Part shown: positions 18,429-27,227 of the stretch, one piece after another
How positions within the stretch are numbered: position 1 is the stretch's first letter
Layout of the letters: every line of letters starts with the position of its first letter
Source: Desulfobacterales bacterium
GTDB lineage: Bacteria; Desulfobacterota; UBA8473
DNA length: 64,000 nucleotides
Direction of reading: 5' to 3'
Assembly (NCBI GenBank): GCA_016209225.1
Contig: JACQWO010000068.1
Location: 1 to 64,000 of the forward strand
Program-made: the position numbers and the translations under genes
Notes under the pieces: generated by a model
What the model saw: only the letters and a program-made list of their open reading frames with translations
Database searches by the model: none
Told to the model about the DNA's origin: nothing

Positions 18429-18598
18429 ACAGAAGGCATCTTACTAACAAGCGCAGTAACAAGTGAAAGACATTTAATTAGTTGCAAAATCCGTAGTTCT
18501 AACTTATACTTTGTGTCCTTGGAATTGTCAAGCTGATTTTATTTATAGCTTCTGCACGTTAGCCTTACCACCAGGGAAATTCGGAAGGAAAGAACTCA

Positions 18599-19537
18599 AT
18601 GGAAATCATACGAGGAACCGCAAATTTAAAGAAAAAATTTAATACGCCGGTTATAACCATAGGAAATTTTGATGGCATTCACCTGGGACACCAAAAGATA
18701 CTTAAGGATGTAAAACGAAGAAGCTCTGAATTGAAAGGAGATTCAATAGTCTATACTTTTGAACCCCATCCTTTAAATATCCTGTTTCCCCATAAGAAGG
18801 TCCCCTTAATTACCTCCTTTTCAGAAAAAATAAAGTTAATAGAAGAATCGGGGATTGACATCGTAATTTGTGAAGATTTTACTCCTGAATATGCCAACCT
18901 ATCACCAAGACAATTTGTGAAAGATATCCTTCTGGATAAGATTGGGGTCAAGGCCGTCTTTGTCGGTCATGATTATGCCTTTGGCAAAGGAAGAAAAGGG
19001 AATATTGACACATTAAAACAGTTGGGCGAAGAATTAGTTTTTGAAGTACACGTTGTAGATGCCGTCAAAGTGGATGCCATCCTCGTCAGCAGCACAAAAA
19101 TTAGAGATACCATCCAAAAGGGAGATGTAAAAAAGGTTGCCAGCTTCCTGGGAAGAAGCTATTCAATCTCCGGAAAGGTAGAGAAGGGTAAAAGCAGGGG
19201 GAAAGGATTGGGGTTTCCTACGGCAAATCTTAAATCAGTCAAAGAGATCTACCCTAAACCAGGAATATATGTAGTTCATGTATTTTATAGAGATCGTTCT
19301 TATCAGGGGGTTGCAAATATTGGTTTTAACCCTACCTTTAAAGACAAGACTCTTTCCATTGAAGTCTATATCCTGGACTTTAACAAAGACATCTATGACG
19401 AAGATATCAAGATATCCTTCGTGGAAAGGCTGAGAGACGAAAAAGCCTTCGATAGTCCTGAAACACTTGTCGAGCAGATAAAAAAAGATGTGGAAATGGC
19501 AAGAGAGATATTTAAAGAGCTAGCCAAAGATATTTGA
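18599..19537 (+). CDS. ribF: Bifunctional riboflavin kinase / FAD synthetase
   Basis: Converts riboflavin to FMN and then FAD. The N-terminal nucleotidyltransferase domain (about 1-180) has ITIGNFDGIHLGHQKIL and HDYAFGKGRKG. The C-terminal flavokinase domain has GKGLGFPTANLK and GVANIGFNPTF. 312 residues is the family norm. GGAAGGAAAG precedes the ATG. It stands alone, facing away from tRNA-Leu, with a repeat at its 3' end. Confidence 0.95.
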   Translation: MEIIRGTANLKKKFNTPVITIGNFDGIHLGHQKILKDVKRRSSELKGDSIVYTFEPHPLNILFPHKKVPLITSFSEKIKLIEESGIDIVICEDFTPEYANLSPRQFVKDILLDKIGVKAVFVGHDYAFGKGRKGNIDTLKQLGEELVFEVHVVDAVKVDAILVSSTKIRDTIQKGDVKKVASFLGRSYSISGKVEKGKSRGKGLGFPTANLKSVKEIYPKPGIYVVHVFYRDRSYQGVANIGFNPTFKDKTLSIEVYILDFNKDIYDEDIKISFVERLRDEKAFDSPETLVEQIKKDVEMAREIFKELAKDI

Positions 19538-19540
19538 GTA

Positions 19541-19582
19541 TAACCGCTGAGGATAATCCGTCAGCGTTCAGCCGTCAGCTTT
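19541..19582. repeat. Short ctgacggctga repeat at convergent gene ends
   Basis: GCTGA (19546-19550) and TCAGC (19561-19565) pair, followed by gttcagccgtcagc. It shares words with 15901-15970. The last codons of the response regulator (KADG and stop) are read from this repeat. Confidence 0.4.
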
Positions 19583-20290
19583 TAATAAAAAAGAACCATT
19601 CTTTACTTCGTCCACAGGAAGTTCCACTGAAAGGGTAACACCTTTTCCAACATCGGCGATAAGGGTAACCTTGCCTTTTTGCTTCTCGATAGCCCCACTT
19701 ACAATCCTCAACTTGGAACCAATATCGTCTTTTTCTTCTAATATACTAAAGAAAAACTCCATCAGCCGATATATTTCATCTTCCGATAGATTCTTTCGAC
19801 CATTGCAGACCCTGACACCCAACTCTCCAACCTTTTGAAAGGTTTCAAAATTAAATTCCCTGCTTAAGTCGGCTTTCTTCCCTGCCCGGGTAACAATCTC
19901 AGTAAAAACATAAATTACATCTCGCTGCTCAATGGCCAGCCTCACTGCTGCCTTTAGCTGTTCATCGTTCCAGGGCTTGGTAATAAACCTGCATATTCCC
20001 CCCTCGTTGACGGCGGAGATTATCTCCTTGATCTCACTATAACCACTCAAGACCATCCGAATAGTACTGGGGTATTTCTCCTTTATCTCAGAAAGAAGCT
20101 CTACGCCTGTCATCAATGGCATCCTTTGATCAGAGATAATAATATCCACCGGTTTTGATGCCATCTTTTCTAATGCCTCTCCCCCACTGTTGGCCGTGAT
20201 GACCTCATAATTTTCCTTTCTAAACAGTCTGCACAAAGAGCTTAAAACATTCTGTTCATCATCCACGAATAATATACTGTGAGGGCTCAT
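19568..20290 (-). CDS. Response regulator with degenerate kinase-like tail
   Basis: The receiver domain (residues 1-125) has the acidic pair and phospho-acceptor in FVDDEQNVL and IIISDQRMP, LSGYSE, and the conserved Lys in FITKPWND, a form typical of receivers found with HD-GYP proteins. The remaining 115 residues hold no DNA-binding motif. The final part (GKVTLIADVGKGVTLSVELPV) looks like the end of a histidine-kinase ATPase domain without its ATP-binding boxes. The gene overlaps the upstream histidine kinase by 4 bp, so the two form a pair. A role in phosphotransfer or as an adaptor is inferred. Confidence 0.8.
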   Translation of the reverse strand: MSPHSILFVDDEQNVLSSLCRLFRKENYEVITANSGGEALEKMASKPVDIIISDQRMPLMTGVELLSEIKEKYPSTIRMVLSGYSEIKEIISAVNEGGICRFITKPWNDEQLKAAVRLAIEQRDVIYVFTEIVTRAGKKADLSREFNFETFQKVGELGVRVCNGRKNLSEDEIYRLMEFFFSILEEKDDIGSKLRIVSGAIEKQKGKVTLIADVGKGVTLSVELPVDEVKNGSFLLKADG

Positions 20291-22761
20291 TTTAGTTTTG
20301 CCTCCTTAGGCAGCTCTATGCTAAAGGTAGAACCTTCCTCTACCTTACTCTTAACGTAGATTCTTCCACTATGTTTCTTTATAATACCATAGGCTATACT
20401 CAAACCCAATCCAGTCCCCTTGCCTACCTCTTTTGTGGTAAAAAAGGGATCAAACAATTTAGGAATATTCTCCTCTGAAATCCCTTGACCCGTATCACTG
20501 ATCTGAACACATATGTTCCCATTGCTTTCATATGTCTTTATATTTATCTCCCCTTTTTCTTCTATAGCTTGAGCCGCGTTGACTAGAATGTTCATGAATA
20601 CTTGATTAAGCTGCTGTGGATAGCAGTTGAGCTCTGGTATATCACCATAATCCTTGGTAACCGTTGCCTTGTATTTAAGCTCATTCCAAACTATGTTTAA
20701 GGTGCTCTCCAGACCTTTGTTGATATTTGCGTATTTCAACTCTGCTTCATCTACATGGGAAAAATCCTTCAAATTTTTGACTATTTTTGCCACCCTGTCA
20801 GTCCCATCAAGGGATTCCCATATAACCTTTTCAAAATCTGCAAGGATAAAATCAATACCTATCTTCTTTCTTAAATCCTCAACCTCATTATAAAAGGAAG
20901 ATATCTTCTGATCCTTGGAACCTTCAAACAGGTCTCTCGACTCTTCATATTTCCTTATAAGGCTCACAACGTCTTCTATATATTCTCTCATAGTTCCCAG
21001 ATTACTATTGACGAACCCGATGGGATTATTAATCTCATGGGCAAGACCTGCTGCCAATTGTCCAATAGATGCCATCTTTTCCTGCTGGAGCAACTGGGAG
21101 TGGGTTTCTTTCAGTTCTCTGTTTTTCTCCCCAACTTCAGTCAAGGCGATCTCAAGATTGTGATTTAGTTCTGTTATGTAATCATTTCTCGTCTCAAGGT
21201 CGGCTGCCCTTTCTCGCAACAATCTCTGCTTTTCAATCAACTCTTCATTTGCAACCCTGAGCTTCTCTTCCATCCTTACCCTTTCTGTTATATCTTTACA
21301 TACTCCCAAAGTGCCCAGGGCTTTCCCATCTTTATCTCTTAATAAGGAAGTAGATAAGATAGCCGGAAACTCTCTGCCATCTCTTCTCTTCATTACAGTT
21401 TCATAATTTATGATTTTCCCTTTATCCTTCAACCTCTCCATCATTTTCTTAGCCTCTTTTATGCCTCCAGCATAATACCTGGATACATGCGCCCCAACCT
21501 CCTCCTCTTTCTTATAGCCACCCATATCCTCCAGTCCTTTATTGATGAAGGTAATAACTCCTTTGTTGTCGGTTATGACAATAGCATCCAGGGTACTTTC
21601 GATGATGTTCTCCAGGTAATTCTTGGTCTCTAGCAACTCGTTTTCCAGCCTTTTTAAGTCCGTAATATCCTTGCTGATGCCGAGGGTCCCTATTGCCTTT
21701 CCATCTGCATTCCTCATAAGGGATGCAGATACACTTGCCAGGACAGTTCCTCCAGCCTTTTTTATGAATTCCGCTTCGTAATTCTGAACCTGACCCTTTT
21801 CCTTCAACAACCTTGCCAACCCCTTTGCTACCTCAGGACCGCTTGCATAGTATTTTGATGAATGGGTCCCAATTCGTTCTTCCCTGCTAAAACCCATTAC
21901 CTCTTCAGAACATCTGTTTACATAGGTGATTACCCCTTTTTCGTCGGTAACCACTATAGAATTTGGCGAGCTCTCCAGGATATTTTCCAGAAAAGTCTTG
22001 GTTTTTCTTAACTCATCCTCCAACCTCTTTCTTTCGGTTATATCTTTGCATATCCCAAGGGTTCCTATAACTTCTCCTCCCTTATCCCTCAAAAGCGACA
22101 TGGAAACCATGGCAGGCAGCAGACTCCCATCCTTTCTTGTAAATTGAGTCTCATAATTACGTACGATCCCCTTTTCTCCTAGCAACCCCATTATCTTTTT
22201 GCCTTCTTCTTTCCCGCCAGGATAACATATGTGTATAGGCTTTCCTATCACATCTTCCTTCTCGTAACCCACAAGCTCTGTCAGTGCCTGGCTTATATAT
22301 GTAATTATTCCTCTCTCGTCTGTAGTCACTAACGGGTCTGTAATACCTTCCATAATACTTTCAAGGGAGTCTCTGGCTTCTCTTAATTCATCATCCAATC
22401 TCTTTTTCTCTGTGACATCCCTGATTATTCCCAAGGTTCCTGTTACCTCTCCCCTTTTATTCTTTAAGAGGGAAACAGATAAAAGGGCATCGGCCCTTGT
22501 GCCGTCTTTCTTTACGAATGTGGTCTCACAATTGTATAACTTGCCTTGCTCCATTAACGCCTTCATCATCTCATTGGCTTCTTCCATACCAGCAGGATAG
22601 TACTTAGATACGTGCTGCCCAATCTCCTCTTCTCTCTTGTAGCCCCATATATCTTCCATCTCTTGGCTTATAAAGGTAAGGATCCCCTTTTCGTCGGTTA
22701 CAACGATAACGTCTGATAAGCTCTCTACAATGTTTTCAAAAAAACCGTCCCCGTATTCCAT
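20287..22761 (-). CDS. Sensor histidine kinase with four PAS domains
   Basis: An 824-residue soluble kinase. Four very similar PAS/PAC units of about 125 residues follow each other (about 5-120, 130-245, 255-370, 380-495), each with a VTDEKG(V/I)(I/L)T(F/Y) strand and a GTLGI(C/S/I)(K/R)D(I/V)T ending. A coiled coil leads to a HisKA domain with LAAGLAHEINNP (His near residue 580) and an ATPase domain with NILVNAAQA, DTGQGIS and GTGLGLSIAYG. No membrane segment is present, so it should sense a cytosolic cue. It overlaps the response regulator gene by 4 bp. Confidence 0.92.
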   Translation of the reverse strand: MEYGDGFFENIVESLSDVIVVTDEKGILTFISQEMEDIWGYKREEEIGQHVSKYYPAGMEEANEMMKALMEQGKLYNCETTFVKKDGTRADALLSVSLLKNKRGEVTGTLGIIRDVTEKKRLDDELREARDSLESIMEGITDPLVTTDERGIITYISQALTELVGYEKEDVIGKPIHICYPGGKEEGKKIMGLLGEKGIVRNYETQFTRKDGSLLPAMVSMSLLRDKGGEVIGTLGICKDITERKRLEDELRKTKTFLENILESSPNSIVVTDEKGVITYVNRCSEEVMGFSREERIGTHSSKYYASGPEVAKGLARLLKEKGQVQNYEAEFIKKAGGTVLASVSASLMRNADGKAIGTLGISKDITDLKRLENELLETKNYLENIIESTLDAIVITDNKGVITFINKGLEDMGGYKKEEEVGAHVSRYYAGGIKEAKKMMERLKDKGKIINYETVMKRRDGREFPAILSTSLLRDKDGKALGTLGVCKDITERVRMEEKLRVANEELIEKQRLLRERAADLETRNDYITELNHNLEIALTEVGEKNRELKETHSQLLQQEKMASIGQLAAGLAHEINNPIGFVNSNLGTMREYIEDVVSLIRKYEESRDLFEGSKDQKISSFYNEVEDLRKKIGIDFILADFEKVIWESLDGTDRVAKIVKNLKDFSHVDEAELKYANINKGLESTLNIVWNELKYKATVTKDYGDIPELNCYPQQLNQVFMNILVNAAQAIEEKGEINIKTYESNGNICVQISDTGQGISEENIPKLFDPFFTTKEVGKGTGLGLSIAYGIIKKHSGRIYVKSKVEEGSTFSIELPKEAKLK

Positions 22762-22793
22762 ATCTCTTGTCGCCTCTTATTGTTATGCTCATA

Positions 22794-23265
22794 GTAACTA
22801 TTCAGGTAGATAGGCTGAAGGCGGAAGGCTGACGTCTATAAAACATCTAGCAAGGCACGAATCAAGCCATTCAAGACCTTCTCGGTTTCTACGACCTTTG
22901 GTTCAATCAGAGATGAATTCTGAACACACAAGAATCCCAAACGCTTCGACAAATTTAGTTGATAATGCAGTTCCCTCAATGACCCGAAAGCTATATTGAG
23001 AAATCTGAGATAATCTGCCTCGCTGTCACGAGCGCAACCCTCCACGATGTTAGAAGGAATTGAAACTGCTGCCCGCCGTATTTGAGCAGTCAGACCAAAC
23101 AACTCTTCTTTCGGAAACCCTGCGGTTACCCGATAAACCAACATCGCTACTTCATCAGCCAACTCAAATGCCCGAAGTTTTGTGTGATCACGCATGTATT
23201 TCTAAAAGCCTTCCGCCTTCCGCCTTCAGTCTATCTACCTTCAGCCTATCTACCTGAGTAGTTAC
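22794..23265. mobile_element. Palindromic element carrying a four-helix-bundle gene
   Basis: The left end GTAACTATTCAGGTAGATAG then GCTGAAGGCGGAAGGCT (22794-22831) is the inverted complement of the right end (about 23214-23265), which finishes CTATCTACCTGAGTAGTTAC and contains one extra internal word. Between them is one gene for a four-helix-bundle protein. The short elements elsewhere in this window have the same ends without a gene. The element separates two signalling genes that otherwise read as one run, ending 6 bp from the HD-GYP stop. No target-site duplication is evident. Confidence 0.7.
22836..23195 (-). CDS. Four-helix-bundle protein, 23S rRNA intervening-sequence type
   Basis: This 119-residue protein fits the S23/four-helix-bundle family (related to Avd of diversity-generating retroelements). 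It begins LRAFELADEVAMLVYRVT and has FPKEELFGLTAQIRRAAVSI followed by PSNIVEGCAR, the family signature. Members are encoded in 23S rRNA intervening sequences and at scattered loci. Their molecular role is not settled, though nucleic-acid binding is suspected. The ATG has no clear ribosome site, and its upstream sequence is the arm of the palindromic element. It sits on the same strand as the flanking signalling genes. Confidence 0.9.
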   Translation of the reverse strand: MRDHTKLRAFELADEVAMLVYRVTAGFPKEELFGLTAQIRRAAVSIPSNIVEGCARDSEADYLRFLNIAFGSLRELHYQLNLSKRLGFLCVQNSSLIEPKVVETEKVLNGLIRALLDVL

Positions 23266-23271
23266 CTTACT

Positions 23272-24543
23272 TCAACTATATACAGATATCTTACCAACTA
23301 TTGGATCTATTTTGTGAAAGCTAATGACCTTTTCTATATGGTTTTCTTGGATTGGTTCGTTTTTCGCCAGGAGGAGCCTCCCCCTGCCAGTATATAAATC
23401 CCTGGATAGGACCATACCCTTTTTCAGTTCAGAGAGAGAAATTCTAACCTCTGCTTTCGAAGCAACCTCAAAGGCATTAAAAAGATCCAAAAAATTAAAT
23501 ACTACTTCTGGATCAAATCCATACCCACTTTCTTTTTTTATATAAGCAAGGGCATCTTCTTTCGATGATTTATTTTTATTTATTAATTCATCATAAGTAG
23601 AAGCCACTGCTATTATTCTGCTTCCTAAGGGGATCTCTTCATTCTTTAGACCATCTGGATAACCCTTCCCATCGAATTCCTCATGGTGGGATCTAATCAA
23701 TATGCCTGCCTGATGAAGGTTCTTTATAAATGTTATGGCGGATTGACCCACAACAGGATGTTGTTTAACTAAGGTCTCTTCTGGTGGAGTTAACTCGGAA
23801 GAAACCTTATCCAATACATCCTCTGGAACGCCTATAAACCCAATATCATGTAACATGGCTGAGGTCTCTATCAACTCCATGTCATTCTCATCAAGATCAT
23901 ACCTCTTTGCTATAGATATGGAGAGGGAAGCAACCCTTTTAGAGTGCCCCCCAAGCTCTGGGTTATACAACTCCAAAAGACCAACAAATACCTTGATTGT
24001 ATCAAGGAAGTTCTTCTTCAATTCCTTGTAAACAGAGGCCAACTCATTGCTCTTATCTTCTATCTCCTTGGTTCTATTCATGACCTTTTGCTCTAAATTT
24101 TTGTTCAAATCCTTAAGTTCATCATTCTGTTTTATGGTTAAAAAAGTTAATTCTCGATTTTCCTTCTCTAGTTCGTATAGTTTTAGGGCGCGGTTTATGA
24201 TTATCTTCAATTCTAGATCATCCCAGGGCTTAGTTATAAACCTGTAAACCTCGCCTTTATTTATGGCATCCATTGCCGCATCTATGTCTGCGTATCCAGT
24301 GAGTATAATTCTGATGGTATTTGGTGACTTCTTCTTGATCTCATCAAGAAATTCAGTGCCCGTCATCTCTGGCATCCGCTGGTCGGATAAGACTAATGAG
24401 ATCTCATTCTGCATTACCTTCTCAAGACCTTCTTTTGCACTTGTGGCAGTAAAAATTTCATAATCCTCGTTTCTGAATACCCGTGAAAGAGAATTCAATA
24501 CATTCTGCTCATCATCGACGAATAAAAGTGTATGCGTAGGCAT
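23272..24543 (-). CDS. HD-GYP response regulator (variant HDIGF)
   Basis: A receiver domain (1-125; FVDDEQNVLNSL, VLSDQRMPEMTG, FITKPWDD) and coiled coil lead to an HD-GYP domain (about 185-350) predicted to hydrolyse cyclic di-GMP. GHSKRVASL, MLHDIGFIGVPE, HPVVGQSA and HHEEFDGKGYPDGL are present. The usual Lys after HDIG is Phe here (HDIGF), so activity or metal use may be altered. About 70 C-terminal residues form an extra domain (ISLSELKKGMVLSRDLY...) that often follows HD-GYP modules. It lies 12 bp downstream of another HD-GYP regulator. Confidence 0.9.
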   Translation of the reverse strand: MPTHTLLFVDDEQNVLNSLSRVFRNEDYEIFTATSAKEGLEKVMQNEISLVLSDQRMPEMTGTEFLDEIKKKSPNTIRIILTGYADIDAAMDAINKGEVYRFITKPWDDLELKIIINRALKLYELEKENRELTFLTIKQNDELKDLNKNLEQKVMNRTKEIEDKSNELASVYKELKKNFLDTIKVFVGLLELYNPELGGHSKRVASLSISIAKRYDLDENDMELIETSAMLHDIGFIGVPEDVLDKVSSELTPPEETLVKQHPVVGQSAITFIKNLHQAGILIRSHHEEFDGKGYPDGLKNEEIPLGSRIIAVASTYDELINKNKSSKEDALAYIKKESGYGFDPEVVFNFLDLFNAFEVASKAEVRISLSELKKGMVLSRDLYTGRGRLLLAKNEPIQENHIEKVISFHKIDPIVGKISVYS

Positions 24544-24555
24544 TCCGATTCTCCC

Positions 24556-25659
24556 CTAAAAACCCCTTTGAGCGGTCATTAAAAAGCAATCTTTAGCCCT
24601 TTTCCGCCCTTCTTTGATTTCTACGGTTTGTATATTAAAAAACGCATCCAATATTTCGGGATCAAAGGTGCTACCGGAAAGGCTCTTCATTTCATTGAGA
24701 GCCTTTTCCACAGGCCATGCTTTTTTATAAGGTCGCTCATGGGTTAAGGCATCAAAGATATCGGCCACAGTCACAATCCTGGCAGCCAGGGGGATGGCCA
24801 TATCCTTTAATCCATCGGGATAGCCGTTTCCATCCCAGCGTTCGTGATGACTCCGGGCTATATCGCGTGCAACTTGATAATAAGGTTTATTGCCAAGGAT
24901 TTTTTCACCCTCAATGGTATGTGTTTTCATGATATTCCACTCTTCTTTATTGAGAGAGGCTGGTTTTTTCAGAATATTATCCGGGATGTGAATTTTCCCG
25001 ACATCATGCATTATGCTGAAGAATCCAATCTTCTCCGATTCTTCGGGACTCATACCGAACCCCAAACAGATTTTATATGTCATATCATAAATCCTTTGCA
25101 CGTGACCGCCGGTTTGATCATCCTTTGCCTCCGCTGCCAGGGCGAGCATTACAACCCCTTCGCGAACTGTTTCTTCCAACTGTGCGGTCCTTTCCTGGAC
25201 ATTCTTCTCAAGATTGGCATTAAATCGCTTTAGCTCTTGATTCTGTTCATGGGTCAATTTATAAAGGCGTCTGTTCTCCTGTATCATGTCATAATGTTCA
25301 AAAGCCCTTGCAATTGTTCCTTTCAAGATATCAGGCGACCAGGGCTTGGTCAAATATGCGAAGATTTGCGAACGGTTGATTGCGGCTACAGAATTTTCAA
25401 GACTGTTATAGCCTGTAATAATAATTCGCACCACATCCGGCTTTTGTTGCTTGACCGCCTCAAGGAAAGCAACTCCATCCATTTCAGGCATCACCAGATC
25501 TGAAACGACAACCCCTATGTCGTGCTTTTGCAACAGGTCAAGACCGGCATTACCACGGGTATCTGAATAAATAGTGTACCCTTCATGCCTGAGTTGTCGT
25601 TTGAGGCTACTTATCACACTCGGTTCATCATCTACGATCAAAAGGGTTTTATTACTCAT
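24556..25659 (-). CDS. HD-GYP response regulator, RpfG type
   Basis: A receiver domain (IVDDEPSVISSL, VVSDLVMPEMDG, LTKPWSPD) and coiled-coil linker precede a full HD-GYP domain: TGGHVQRI, IMHDVGKIHIPDNIL, MKTHTIEGEKIL, SHHERWDGNGYPDGLK and DIFDALTHERPYKKAW. All expected metal and GYP residues are in place, so it should be an active cyclic di-GMP phosphodiesterase. It is the first gene of the minus-strand signalling cluster, and its ATG is at 25657-25659. Confidence 0.92.
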   Translation of the reverse strand: MSNKTLLIVDDEPSVISSLKRQLRHEGYTIYSDTRGNAGLDLLQKHDIGVVVSDLVMPEMDGVAFLEAVKQQKPDVVRIIITGYNSLENSVAAINRSQIFAYLTKPWSPDILKGTIARAFEHYDMIQENRRLYKLTHEQNQELKRFNANLEKNVQERTAQLEETVREGVVMLALAAEAKDDQTGGHVQRIYDMTYKICLGFGMSPEESEKIGFFSIMHDVGKIHIPDNILKKPASLNKEEWNIMKTHTIEGEKILGNKPYYQVARDIARSHHERWDGNGYPDGLKDMAIPLAARIVTVADIFDALTHERPYKKAWPVEKALNEMKSLSGSTFDPEILDAFFNIQTVEIKEGRKRAKDCFLMTAQRGF

Positions 25660-25687
25660 TTGTCATTACCCATTTGTTTCTTATACT

Positions 25688-25806
25688 TGTTGAACCCTTG
25701 AATCCTTGGCCACTGGAACCCTTTCTGAGACAAGCAAAATCGAACTAAAGTCTTCAGCTAAAGGCGAGGGTTTTTCTCCCATTCCTCGAGCGGGGCAATA
25801 AATGCT
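25688..25806. repeat. Repeat with conserved 60-bp tail, copy 2
   Basis: The segment reads gttgaacccttgaatccttgg, then from 25743 AACTAAAGTCTTC, CGAGGGTTTTTCTCC and CGAGCGGGGCAAT, matching 9285-9403 over about 120 bp. Here it lies upstream of no plus-strand gene. CGAGG/CCTCG could close a small stem in the tail. The left arm seen in copy 1 is missing. Together with the repeat at 25942 it occupies the 25660-26158 gap, where I see no gene. Confidence 0.6.
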
Positions 25807-25941
25807 GAAGGGAAAAGGGATGTTTTTTCAAGGCTCTCAGATTACTCCACTATTTATAGCTTATTATCGGTAAAACTCAAAGAAAACCTTAATTATTAGA
25901 GACTGTTCCGAAAAAAAACTGAAAACCTCACTTTTTATACC

Positions 25942-26053
25942 AAGTTGCAATCATGTCATTCGAGGAGCAAGGCGACGTGGCAATCTAAAAACCGAGATTG
26001 CTTCGCTACGCTCGCAATGACAATTTGGGATAGTAATACTTTGAATGCAACTT
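25942..26053. repeat. REP-like inverted repeat
   Basis: An inner pair TGTCATTCGAGGAGCAAGG.../...CGCTCGCAATGACA (25954-26022), with ggcaatct/agattgc arms around a short loop, is nested in an outer pair AAGTTGCA (25942-25949) and TGCAACTT (26046-26053). The inner words (gattgcttcgctacgctcgcaatgaca) are a very common dispersed repeat in environmental bacterial genomes, as I recall them. Confidence 0.65.
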
Positions 26054-26158
26054 AGTAAATAGGGTAACGGCAGATAAAGAAAGGTAGGGGTTTAACAGGA
26101 AATGAGAGAGACATCTTCATGGCTGTTCAAACGATTTTTTTGTGTGGGTAGAAGCCTC

Positions 26159-26974
26159 TCAATCCTTAACCTTCTCAGGATGTGAATAGATAGTGAAATT
26201 GCCTCCCCGAACATAGCCTACAGCCGTTATACCCATCTCTTTAGCCATAGAAACAGCCAGATTAGTTGAGGCAGAACGGGAGAGCAGGATCGGTATCCCC
26301 ATCTTTCCTGTCTTGATTAGAATTTCGGAGGTAACCCTGCCGGTGGTAAGAAGTATCTTATCATCGAGGTTTATACTCTTTAACAGGCACTCGCCATTTA
26401 TCTTGTCAACAGCGTTATGTCTCCCTATATCCTCTCTAAAGATAAGGATTCTGTCAGGTGTAGCCAGCGCAGAGCTGTGAACCCCTCCAGTAGATTTATA
26501 CAGGTCCGAAAGACTGTGGAGTTTCTTCATCAGACTCAGCACCTGTTTGGCAGATATTTTCAGTTGGGAGTTGATCTTCTTACAATGGATGGAATCCATA
26601 ACACTGTAAAAACTGCTTCCCTTCCCACATCCTGATGTGATAGTCCTTTTCATAAAGAGCTTTTCAGAGATAGGGTTTGGTCTTTGAGTGGCAATCTCGA
26701 CAATTCCCCTTTCTTCGTCTAGGCTAACAGACCTGATCTCATCCGGGGAATTCAGCATGCCTTCGGATTTGAGAAAACCAACCGCCAGCTCCTTTAAGTG
26801 CTCACTGATACATAGAAGGGTAACAATCTCTATACCATTTAAGAAGATGGTTAAGGGTATCTCTCTTATAATGCTTTTTTTGGCGCCAGAAAAAGAACCC
26901 TTAGAATAACTAATAATCTCCAGTCGTTCCGTCTTTGAATCTTGGATCATTGAAGATTCCTTTTTCACCCTCAT
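26159..26974 (-). CDS. fdhD: FdhD sulfur carrier for formate dehydrogenase
   Basis: FdhD passes sulfur from a cysteine desulfurase to the molybdenum/tungsten bis-MGD cofactor of formate dehydrogenase. The protein shows VTLLCISEHLKELAVGFL, TGGVHSSAL, FREDIGRHNAVDKI and GRVTSEILIK. The catalytic cysteine loop reads ITSGCGKGS, with a single Cys rather than the CxxC of E. coli. The ATG at 26974 has AGGAAG close by. The ATG at 26950 with AAGGA is an equally good start. It implies a formate dehydrogenase elsewhere in the genome; moaC at 43270 also serves this cofactor. Confidence 0.92.
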   Translation of the reverse strand: MRVKKESSMIQDSKTERLEIISYSKGSFSGAKKSIIREIPLTIFLNGIEIVTLLCISEHLKELAVGFLKSEGMLNSPDEIRSVSLDEERGIVEIATQRPNPISEKLFMKRTITSGCGKGSSFYSVMDSIHCKKINSQLKISAKQVLSLMKKLHSLSDLYKSTGGVHSSALATPDRILIFREDIGRHNAVDKINGECLLKSINLDDKILLTTGRVTSEILIKTGKMGIPILLSRSASTNLAVSMAKEMGITAVGYVRGGNFTIYSHPEKVKD

Positions 26975-26978
26975 CTTC

Positions 26979-27227
26979 CTAACCCCAAATAAGGGTGATT
27001 ATCAAGCCTACACAAAAAACAGAAATAGCCGGAAGCCACAGCAACCTGTATACCCCGTTTAATCCAGCCTTAAAATAATCCTTTGTCAGAATCAGGCATA
27101 AATGCATGGGGGAGAGGATAACCCCACAATAACCACTGGCATAGGAGAGCATCATATAAGTTAGAAAATGGCCGTCAGAATGGAAGAAGGGTAAGAGTAT
27201 GGGGAAGGTAATCCAATCTTTACAAGA
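26979..27227 (-). pseudogene. Remnant of a DUF401-type membrane protein
   Basis: A minus-strand frame is open from a TAG at 27228-27230 to a TAG at 26979-26981 and reads like the C-terminal end of a membrane protein of the DUF401 family: FPILLPFFHSDGHFL, LSYASGYCGVILSPMHLCLI and LTKDYFKAGLNGVYR. An in-frame stop cuts it upstream and no N-terminal part follows. The first Met codons fall mid-protein. It ends just before the fdhD start, so the two may once have been one operon. The family assignment is from memory of the motif. Confidence 0.5.
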
